A stretch of DNA of 22,812 nucleotides from an uncultured bacterium (lineage in GTDB: Bacteria > Bacillota > Clostridia > Lachnospirales > Lachnospiraceae), in assembly GCA_905214955.1 (NCBI GenBank), contig CAJMON010000056.1:1-22812 (forward strand). The letters are read 5' to 3'. Of the stretch, positions 7,058 through 14,700 are shown one piece after another (positions within the stretch are counted from its first letter, which is position 1; each line of letters starts with the position of its first letter). The position numbers were made by a program, and so were the translations under genes. Below the pieces are notes generated by a model. It was not told the origin of the DNA. It saw only the letters and a program-made list of their open reading frames with translations, and did no database searches.

Positions 7058-7837
7058 TCATCGGCAGGTATCCTCTTTTTTCAGTGTTTCTTTTCTTGGC
7101 GTTCTGGGCTGTTCACGGTGGTCCGACAGCTCGGTTTCCACGTATTCGCTGATGATTCCCAGCGCTTCATAGTAATTGCTGCTCTTGTGGACACGATCCG
7201 CCATTTCGTTGGCCTGTTCGGACATCCCGGCACGTCTAAGCAGTCTTGCGGCATCCCCAAGGATTGAGAAAATATTTCCGTCATGCCCTAAGAGCTTAAG
7301 TTCTGGACGGGACAGCTTTTGTTCCGGCTGCTTTTCCTGCACACCGTTTTCCGGTGCTTTCATCTGAATCAGAAAATCCGAGCCGGCACCAACATAAAAA
7401 TGCAGATACAATTCGCCGCCGTCTACTTTTATCTCCCGTTGTTCCAGACTTTCTCCCCAGCCATCGCTATACTGGCCTCTCAGATACTGCCCCACCATAC
7501 GGTATTCCTCTGGTGTCAGATTCTCCCGGAGTGTCAGGTTTGCACAGCCATATAAAACGCCCTCCTGTTCCTTTACCGCCATTGTAATGCGTTCCACTTT
7601 TTCCTTAATGTCCTTGTTTTGGTCAAAATAATCGATCAGGTTGCATGGCTGGTTGTCAGGCATACCGAGCCGATTGATCTCGTCAACCTTTTCTGCGATG
7701 GATGTCTGATACTGCACCAGATCAGGTCCTTCCAATGGTTCCGCATCATCCAGATTCACAATATCTGAATAGTCCGGGATAAACTCTGCCATCAGAGGGG
7801 ACAGCATTTCCACTTCTATTTTTTCTTTGATAGGCAT
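7058..7837 (-). CDS. Conserved ICE protein of unknown function
   Basis: A soluble 259-residue protein with no signal or membrane segment. Two recognisable blocks occur. The central LTPEEYRMVGQYLRGQYSDG is followed by WGESLEQREI. The C-terminal block LLGHDGNIFSILGDAARLLR continues with a helical stretch ending NYYEALGIISEY. From memory, the C-terminal block recurs in many proteins of Clostridia conjugative elements and may be a helical interaction domain; no activity is known. A linker rich in Gln, Glu and Pro separates the two. The ATG at 7837 overlaps the TGA of the upstream Toprim gene (TGATG), with a GAAAGGAAGTG ribosome site, so the two are translationally coupled. A role in element DNA processing is inferred only from its position. 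Confidence 0.65.
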   Translation of the reverse strand: MPIKEKIEVEMLSPLMAEFIPDYSDIVNLDDAEPLEGPDLVQYQTSIAEKVDEINRLGMPDNQPCNLIDYFDQNKDIKEKVERITMAVKEQEGVLYGCANLTLRENLTPEEYRMVGQYLRGQYSDGWGESLEQREIKVDGGELYLHFYVGAGSDFLIQMKAPENGVQEKQPEQKLSRPELKLLGHDGNIFSILGDAARLLRRAGMSEQANEMADRVHKSSNYYEALGIISEYVETELSDHREQPRTPRKETLKKEDTCR

Positions 7838-8802
7838 CACCTCACTTCCTTTCTCTGCCGTTTCTCCGGTGTTCGGGCAGCCATCTTTGCCATATCTGCC
7901 CAGTCTGCCCCTTCGATCTCCGGCAGGTTCTCGATGATTCGATAGCTTCCCTCGTAGGCTTTTCGGATATGTTCACACGCCCACCGTCCGGCAAAGTCAT
8001 TGTCGGTACATACTTCAATCTCGGTAATCTCCGGATGCTGGGACAGAAAATGTTCCAGTGCCTGCGGCTTTTTCATACTCCGCTGGCTCTGCCCTTCTTT
8101 TGGTGCACTGATCCCGCCAAGCTCCAGACGGTACTTATCCCGGCTTCCCTGTTCCAGTGTCATGTGAGCCAGCACATCCACACAGGCTTCATAAACGGCA
8201 ACCCGTCTGCATCCTGTTTGTGCCGGAACACAAAAAGCGTATGCCTTTTCGCTTCCAGCCTGTTCCATCTTAAAAGCCTTTCCGCTAGCATCGTAAATCC
8301 CACGCAGGAAAGCATATCTTGCTACCTGGTTTTCATCCCGGCCTACGAACACGGCATTGTGGTAGGGCAGACTCTCATATAAGATTCCCAAATGAACACA
8401 CTGCTGTAAGACCTCGCCGCTGATCCCGCGCTCCTTCAGATATCGGAACACCCTGCGGCAGTCCGGGCTGGCCGGCGGCAGGACAAACTGTTTCTTTGGC
8501 TTTACTTCCACAGGCGGAGGGATGTAGGTGGGATACTCATCTTTCAGCATCTGCACCGCTTCCAGAAATGAACATCCATCTACATGGATCAGGAAATTTA
8601 AGGCACTGGTGCCCCCGATATCTCTGGACTTCCAATGCCACTGACTGGTCTGCTCGTTGATCTTAAAACTGTCATGGTCCGCCAGCTCCCATTCATTCCT
8701 GGCCGAAGATTTTTTCAGGCGTTTTGGCTGATACTTCTTCAGGTATTCAATGGCGGTGATCTCCCTTGCTCGTTTGATTTCTTCTTCCGGAATCCACGGC
8801 AT
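7837..8802 (-). CDS. DUF3991/Toprim domain primase-like protein
   Basis: A 321-residue protein of the DUF3991-plus-Toprim type found on plasmids and ICEs, presumed to act in primer synthesis or nucleic-acid processing after transfer. The N-terminal half (about 1-130) has a WHWKSRDIGGTSALNFL region like that following zinc-ribbon primase domains, but I see no cysteine zinc cluster. The Toprim-like part has VAVYEACVDVLA with a possible metal-binding Glu205 and CTDNDFAG with Asp267/Asp269. Its ATG overlaps the metK stop (TAATG) and its own stop overlaps the next gene, so the three are one coupled unit. Polymerising activity is not shown; it may be a primase relative without one. Confidence 0.85.
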   Translation of the reverse strand: MPWIPEEEIKRAREITAIEYLKKYQPKRLKKSSARNEWELADHDSFKINEQTSQWHWKSRDIGGTSALNFLIHVDGCSFLEAVQMLKDEYPTYIPPPVEVKPKKQFVLPPASPDCRRVFRYLKERGISGEVLQQCVHLGILYESLPYHNAVFVGRDENQVARYAFLRGIYDASGKAFKMEQAGSEKAYAFCVPAQTGCRRVAVYEACVDVLAHMTLEQGSRDKYRLELGGISAPKEGQSQRSMKKPQALEHFLSQHPEITEIEVCTDNDFAGRWACEHIRKAYEGSYRIIENLPEIEGADWADMAKMAARTPEKRQRKEVR

Positions 8803-9962
8803 TACAGTACGGTATCCCGGAGTTGCTCTGCCTTATCCGTTTTCTCCCACGGGAATTCCTTTCTTCCAAAATGCCCGAACACCGCACTCTGTCGGTAGAT
8901 TGGCCGCTTCAGGTGCAGGGTGTCACAGATCTGGCTTGGGGTAAGCCCGAACACCAGAGGGATCGCTGCAGCGAGGCAGTCATCCGCACAGATCTTTCCC
9001 GTTCCAAAGGTATCCACCTGCACCATGACTGGCTGGGCAACCCCGATGGCATAGGCAAGGGACACCTGGCATCGGCTGGCAAGTCCGGCAGCTACCATGT
9101 TTTTGGCGATGTAACGGGCCATGTATGCCCCGGATCGGTCAACTTTGGAACAGTCCTTCCCGGAAAATGCACCGCCGCCATGCGGTACCAGGCCACCGTA
9201 GGTATCCACCATCAGCTTCCTTCCGGTCAGTCCGGTGTCTGCATCCAGACCTCCGCACACAAATCTGCCCGATGGATTAATCAGGATCTTGGTATCCTCA
9301 TCCGGCGGCAGCATGCGGAGTGCCGGGCGCAGCACTTTCTCCCGGATCTCATGCTCCAGCTTCCGAAGGGATTTTTCCTTTTCATGCTGACAGGACACAA
9401 CGACCGTATCCAGACGGACAGGTCTGTCATCTTCGTATTCCACGGTCACCTGTGCTTTTCCGTCCGGCAGGATTCCCATGATATATCCGCTTCTACGGCT
9501 TGCAGACAGTTCTCTTACGATGCGGTTCGCCAGAACCACTGGCATCGGCATAAGCTGCGGCGTATCATCGCAGGCGTATCCCACCATGATTCCCTGATCC
9601 CCGGCTCCATTGGCAAGTCCGCTCTGAACAGAAACAGTCCCTGTCCTGCGTTCTCTGGAACGTTCCACTGCCCCGGCGATATCCGGACTCTGTTTGTGGA
9701 TGAGGGCATCCATATGGATTCCATCTGCTTCATAGCCTGCACTCTCCAACACCTTTCTGACGATTTCAAACACCTGTGGCTCATATCGGCTGGTGATCTC
9801 TCCTGCCACAATGATGTTCCCTTTAGTAGCCAGCACTTCGCAGGCCACCTTGGAATTTTCGTCCTCTTTCAGACACGCATCCAGAATACTGTCTGCAATT
9901 AAGTCGCAGAGCTTATCCGGATGTCCTTCCGTTACGGATTCTGCTGTATAAAATCGTTTCAT
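8802..9962 (-). CDS. metK: S-adenosylmethionine synthetase (MetK) carried on the element
   Basis: Makes S-adenosylmethionine from methionine and ATP in the cytoplasm. The 386-residue length is normal. GHPDK (13-17), the GAGDQG signature (119-124) and the GGGAFSGKD phosphate-binding loop (262-270) are all present, as is the C-terminal FGRKEFPWEKTD. One oddity is that the proline usual after GGGAFSGKD is Cys271. The ATG at 9962 is favoured over in-frame upstream codons, which overlap the GAAAGGATGG ribosome site. A small hairpin (9984-9988 with 9993-9997) lies just upstream. The stop overlaps the Toprim gene. metK is normally a single chromosomal housekeeping gene; here it sits between conjugation genes and two DNA methyltransferases that use its product. 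I saw no SAM riboswitch. Confidence 0.95.
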   Translation of the reverse strand: MKRFYTAESVTEGHPDKLCDLIADSILDACLKEDENSKVACEVLATKGNIIVAGEITSRYEPQVFEIVRKVLESAGYEADGIHMDALIHKQSPDIAGAVERSRERRTGTVSVQSGLANGAGDQGIMVGYACDDTPQLMPMPVVLANRIVRELSASRRSGYIMGILPDGKAQVTVEYEDDRPVRLDTVVVSCQHEKEKSLRKLEHEIREKVLRPALRMLPPDEDTKILINPSGRFVCGGLDADTGLTGRKLMVDTYGGLVPHGGGAFSGKDCSKVDRSGAYMARYIAKNMVAAGLASRCQVSLAYAIGVAQPVMVQVDTFGTGKICADDCLAAAIPLVFGLTPSQICDTLHLKRPIYRQSAVFGHFGRKEFPWEKTDKAEQLRDTVL

Positions 9963-10040
9963 AATTATTACCATCCTTTCCAACGAGTCAAAACTCGCTG
10001 CTCGTTATAAACTAAATAGATCCAGCAGAAAGCACTCCTT

Positions 10041-10555
10041 TTTGGAACACTTCCTGCCGGATCTGGATTATGAGCTGTCTCACATTCTGCACTTTTCTAG
10101 TACGTTCAGACACTTTTTTCCACCTGAATACTACCAACACACACCCTTACATAATCCCCCTGTTTTGAACACTTCCTAGTCTGTGCGGTCATCATTTGTC
10201 TCATTTTCTACACTTTTTGGGGGCTTTCAGACACTTTTCGTTAGAGCATTCGCTGATATTCCGTAGAGTATTTACCAAAGTTTCCACTTTTGAACACATT
10301 TTCCATCTGAATACACCTGGCATACACCCTTTATATACTCCCCTGTTTTGAACACATCCCTGCCCATGCGGTCATTATTTGTCTCATTTTCTGCACTTTT
10401 CGGGTACTTACGAACACTTCTGACTCCACACTGCCCCGGAAACCGGCACCGCCAGGACGATATTCCTGGCACCGCTCCATTCATATGAACACGTGACGAG
10501 CGTCAAAACCTTATCGTATATACACTTCAGGTAATCATCTCCGGTTTCGAACACT
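10041..10555. repeat. ~61-bp periodic GAACAC/AGACAC array across the metK-sortase gap
   Basis: The non-coding stretch 9963-10407 and the sortase 3' end share a motif on the plus strand, usually written TTTTGAACACTT or TTCAGACACTT. Motifs start at 10045, 10108, 10167, 10229, 10292, 10350, 10412, 10487 and 10549, with spacings of 63, 59, 62, 63, 58, 62, 75 and 62 bases. Longer similarity is also seen: 10158-10217 and 10341-10400 match at about 52 of 60 positions, and 10041-10096 is a third, weaker copy. The last motifs lie inside sortase coding sequence. It is neither a CRISPR array nor a coding region. It could be phased protein-binding sites or decayed duplications of the sortase 3' end. Confidence 0.6.
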
Positions 10556-11205
10556 TCCCTCCGCTTGGCTACTTTTAGGTACTCTTGCACGGCCACCACA
10601 TCTGGAAGTTTCTGCTGGAACGGGAACAGATTCCGGTCTGCTTTCAGTACCGTGACAATCTTATACTCCTGAATGCCGTCCTCTGTCTGAAGATAAGCAA
10701 AACGATGGGCGTTATAATAATCTTCCCCTGCATATAAGTCCAGGTTTCCGAACATCGCCCCGCTGTTCATGTTGTGACCGTAAATGATGAGATTCCTGCT
10801 TTCGGACACTTTACAGTCTGCCTGTAAAAACAGGCTTCCGTTGATGTCATATTCCTTTTTGTAATTCCGTTTCAGGTAAAACTCCCCATTCTCCTGTTCG
10901 GACTGAAGCACCGGGTAATCAATCCCGGTATCCGGTATGGTCAGCCATCCCTGCACATCCGGGTATTGTTCCTGGAGAGAAACAAGGTCTACCGCAGCCA
11001 CCGGGCATTTTCTCCCAGCTGGTTGGTCTTTCTTTTCAGATCCTGAGGCTCCCGGAGCTTCCGGCTCCGGGAAATTCCCTTTCAGCTCTGCCACCAGCTT
11101 TTTGTTCTCCATTGGGAGATATACCATATGGTAAAGCAGGAACCCGGCACTTAAGAAAAGTGCTGCAAGGCATACCGTTTGAAAAAGTTTTTTCGCGATT
11201 TTCAT
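10408..11205 (-). CDS. Class B sortase
   Basis: A membrane-bound transpeptidase that cleaves a C-terminal sorting motif and joins the protein to the cell wall or to another pilin. An N-terminal membrane anchor (about residues 7-28) precedes a linker. The catalytic residues are visible: His144 in IYGHNM, Cys239 in TLVTCSYEW, Arg247 in SGARNIVLAV. The helix and loop between His and Cys and the overall spacing fit class B. The obvious substrate is the adjacent giant surface protein with an NPKTG motif. The ATG overlaps the cyclotransferase stop (ATGA). The C-terminus runs about ten residues past the usual end, and its last coding bases belong to the periodic repeat array. A perfect 9-bp inverted repeat (11050-11058/11064-11072) encodes the linker PGASGS. 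Confidence 0.93.
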   Translation of the reverse strand: MKIAKKLFQTVCLAALFLSAGFLLYHMVYLPMENKKLVAELKGNFPEPEAPGASGSEKKDQPAGRKCPVAAVDLVSLQEQYPDVQGWLTIPDTGIDYPVLQSEQENGEFYLKRNYKKEYDINGSLFLQADCKVSESRNLIIYGHNMNSGAMFGNLDLYAGEDYYNAHRFAYLQTEDGIQEYKIVTVLKADRNLFPFQQKLPDVVAVQEYLKVAKRREVFETGDDYLKCIYDKVLTLVTCSYEWSGARNIVLAVPVSGAVWSQKCS

Positions 11206-11699
11206 CGTTCCTGTCCGGCTTTCCTCTGCTTCTTTGGCTGGCTTTTCTGCGTCTGTCCCGGCACAGGCGGTTTTCTGGCTGCTTTCAGGATCGGCTCTGT
11301 CGGAATCTGGTTCTGTCTGCAGCCCTTTAAGATTCCGGTCAGGTACGACCGTCCGGGCGGATTAAAGTTCTTCATGTAATCTTTTGTCATGATATAGACA
11401 ATGGCTTTGATCTCTCTTCCGCCTTTATTCTTGACGGTGATTTCCTGTTTGTCGTAAAAATCAGGATAGCCTTCATAAAGATCCAGGCTCTTTTCGCAGT
11501 CCCCGGTCAGTGACCAGAGGACGCCGTCCACATGGCTTCCCTCTTCCGGGAAGATGGTGGCAAGACCGCTTCCTGCGGCTGCAAAGGTCAGCCGATACCC
11601 CTCCAGGCGGACGGTTTCTACCATCTCCGCCTTTGGGCACCGATATGCCATCTGGTCCAGATCCATGTTGCTTCCATACGCAAAATATAATTGTTTCAG
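11202..11699 (-). CDS. Gamma-glutamylcyclotransferase-like (AIG2/GGCT family) protein
   Basis: A cytosolic protein of about 165 residues with the GGCT/AIG2-like barrel. Known members release 5-oxoproline from gamma-glutamyl amino acids or gamma-glutamyl amines. Family marks are LYFAYGSNM near the start (YGSN 8-11) and the catalytic-type Glu76 in LDLYEGYPDFY. The tail is basic and proline-rich, unusual for the family. The start is unclear. CTG 11699 gives the expected MKQLYFAYGSNM, lies one base past the pilin stop, and sits eight bases after a GGGGG ribosome site. The only upstream conventional start is GTG 11741, inside the pilin gene. Its neighbours, an amidoligase and a sortase substrate, suggest that it edits or removes a gamma-glutamyl or amide modification (inference). 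Confidence 0.85.
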   Translation of the reverse strand: MKQLYFAYGSNMDLDQMAYRCPKAEMVETVRLEGYRLTFAAAGSGLATIFPEEGSHVDGVLWSLTGDCEKSLDLYEGYPDFYDKQEITVKNKGGREIKAIVYIMTKDYMKNFNPPGRSYLTGILKGCRQNQIPTEPILKAARKPPVPGQTQKSQPKKQRKAGQER

Positions 11700-11700
11700 C

Positions 11701-14700
11701 CTATCTGCCCCCTTTTTTCTTCTTTCTTCTGGATGCCACACCCATGCCGATCAGACCGCCTGTGGAAAGGATTAGGCACAGGGCCGGAAACCAGAGGTTG
11801 GTGTCATCGCCTGTTTTCGGGTTACTTACAGACGGGGTGTCCTCCGGCAACTTCTCGTTCGTCACTTTCTGGATGACTTCAATCACTGGGGTTTTGTCAT
11901 CTACATAAGTAAATGTCACTTCATGCTTGGTCTCATCCATCTGATATCCTTCCGGTGCTTTGGTCTCAACCAGATAATAAATGGCTGCCTTATCAAATTT
12001 GCCATCCTTATAAGTTCCGATTGCAAGCAGTCCGCTGGTTGCATGACCGTTTTCATCAGTGGTCAGGGTTTCTACCACTTTGCCATCGGCATCCCTCAAT
12101 TCAAATTCCGCACCTTTCAGTGCAGCTCCGGTATCCTTGTCCGTTTTCTCAATGATCAGACGTCCCTTTGCGGTATCATCTTTCATGGCTACCTTCTGGA
12201 TCTCTGCGGTGTCTGCCACCTCGAAGGTGATCTCTTCCGAAACGACATAACCGTTTGGAGCCTGCTCTTCTTTCAGGGTGTATTTACCGATTGGAAGTTT
12301 TTCGATATAATGCGGCTCTTTACCGGAAGTCCAGGTTTCTACGATATTGCCATTTTCATCTGTGATGGTCAGTTTGGCTCCTTCGATCTCATTATCTCCG
12401 GTAATATCCGTTTTGCTGATCTCCACTTTGGTCACATCATCTTCCATTACCTGTTTCTGGATCTCTACAGTATTCTCCACGGTGAATGTGATGCTTTCCG
12501 CAGTGGCATATCCATCGGCCGGCTTGGTTTCTGTCAGGGTGTACGATTTTCCTACAACCAGTTCTTTGATGATGTGCGGCTCCTTGGTGGATGTCCATTC
12601 CTCAACAACAGCCCCGTTTTCATCCGTCAGCTGTAATCTGGCTCCCGGCAGTTCCTCGCCTGTGGTCAGATCGGTTTTGGAAAGTTCCACGGTTGTCGGC
12701 TCATCTTCAAATACGAACTCATAGGACACTTCTGCTTCTTTGTCTCCCTGGTACTCAAAAACAAATTCCTGTTCTTCTCCGGTGGTGACAAATCCATCCG
12801 GTGCATACAGCTCCTTCACATAATAGGTTCCGTCAATCGGCAGGTCTGCAATAAAGGAAATCTTTCCATCTACATCTGTTGTTTTTAACTCGATCAGGGT
12901 ATCTGCTTCCATCAGCACCTTTCCAGATGCGGACAGGATGTCGTTCCTAGTGTACAATCCAAAGATGCCGCCTTTTAATACACGGTCGGTATCCTTTTCT
13001 TTCTTCAGGACGTTCACTTTCACCTTCTGGCGGTTGTTCTGCCAGTCCTCATCGTATACGACAACCGGGGTATCCTGATCGCGGTAGGAAAGATCTACAT
13101 ATCGTGGTTCTTCATCCAGGATATAACCATATGCTGTGCCTACCTCTTTGACATAATATTTTCCAACCGGAAGGTCAGATACTTCTGCAACACCGTTTGC
13201 ATCGGTAGTTACAGTTGCTACCAGTTCGTCCTTGGAATAATAGTCCGGGCTTACGCCATCAGCTGCTTTGATATCTTCGGCAGCACGGATTTCGAAGGTA
13301 ACGTCTGTCAGGCTTCCTGTAATGTACTCAAAGAAATGTTCCACAACACCTTTGACGTTATCCAGCAGGGTGATCTTATCGAGGAATTCGCCCTTCTTGT
13401 TTACGATCAGCAGTGCTTTCGGTACATGGTCCTGCATTTCCACTTTCTGTATTTCTGCGGTATCCTCGATGGTGAATTTCACATCTGTAGTCTTTAAATA
13501 ACCAAGCGGTGCAAGGGATTCACGGAGGATATAGGTTTTTCCAACAGTCAGATATTTGATCACATGAGGCTCATCCTTTACGGAAGTCCAGCTGTCGATC
13601 ACGTTTCCATCCTCATCCAGAACAGAAAGGGATGCTCCGTTCAACTCCACGCCTGTTGTCAGATCGGATTTTGTCACCTCGATGGTCGTCGGCTGGTTCT
13701 TCTTAATCGATTTCAGTTTAATGGTCTGGATGTCTTGTCCCTGATAGGTGGCATCAAATTCCAGTACCTCATCAGAGGATACAAAACCGTCCGGTGCAGA
13801 AATTTCTTTTACATAATAAGTTCCAAGCGGCAGGTCCAGGGTGAAGTGTGCCTGTCCCTTTTCATCGCTTGTAATCTCCTGTAATAAGGTGTCCGCTTTC
13901 ACGATTACATTGTCACCGGATTTGATCTCATTCTTATTATAAAGACCAAAGACGGCTCCAGCTACCACGCTTCCGGTTTCTGCATCCTGTTTTTCCACGG
14001 TGATGCTTACCTTCTGGCGTTCATTGGTAAATGTCACTTCTTCGTCTACAACCGGGGTATCCTGTCCGGCATAGGTAAAGGTTACCTTTTCTCCTTTGGC
14101 ATTCCAGGTGTATCCTTCCGGTGCTTTTTTCTCTTCTACACGGTATTTTCCGAGCGGAAGATTCTCGATTACGGCACTTCCGGTTTCATCGGTCGTTACC
14201 GTTGCCACCAGTGTGTCCTTGGCATATTCCAGATAACGGTTGCCGTTCTCATCTGTCTGATGGTCTGCGGTATAGATATCCTCGGAGGCGTAAACTTCAA
14301 ACACGGCTCCTGCAAGGCTGGCTTCCTCATAAGTAAAATCTTTATCAAAACCTTTGACTACTTCGCCTTCTTTGCGGATGGTCAGTCTGCCCTTAGCTGG
14401 GTGGTTCTCAAAATCCACCTCGATGATCAGGTCACCGCTGACCGGATCTTCCTGGTATGCGGTATCACTGTCTACCTTGATTTCCACGGTATTGGTGCTG
14501 TGGGTATATCCATCTGGTGCAGTCACTTCTTCGATGCGGTAATTTCCACAAGCCAGATTCTGTGGCAGGATCAGGTATCCGTTTTCATCCGTAAAATAGG
14601 ATTTATGTACCGTAGTGGATGGATAAGTAGTCACTTGTTCTACATATTTCTTGTTATCCAGATCGTATACCTTAAATTCAGTATTCGGGACCAGAACAGA

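Noticed and set aside
8823..9902. 359-codon plus-strand open frame
   Set aside because: Antisense shadow of metK, whose minus-strand reading is unambiguous.
9963..10130. SAM riboswitch ahead of metK
   Set aside because: I do not see the conserved SAM-I core (for example CTTATCAAGAGAGG-type 5' segment) or a terminator/antiterminator pair before the ribosome site.
10272..10484. Minus-strand 70-codon open frame within the metK-sortase gap
   Set aside because: Out of frame with the sortase, overlaps its 3' end, has no ribosome site, and the homologous position in the neighbouring repeat copy contains stops.
10041..10555. CRISPR array
   Set aside because: The motif is short, imperfect and about 61 bases apart, with related rather than unique spacers. 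No cas genes are present.
11050..11072. Perfect 9-bp inverted repeat with 5-base loop inside the sortase gene
   Set aside because: No U-tract on either side, and it encodes the flexible PGASGS linker in frame. Most simply explained by Gly/Pro/Ser codon composition.
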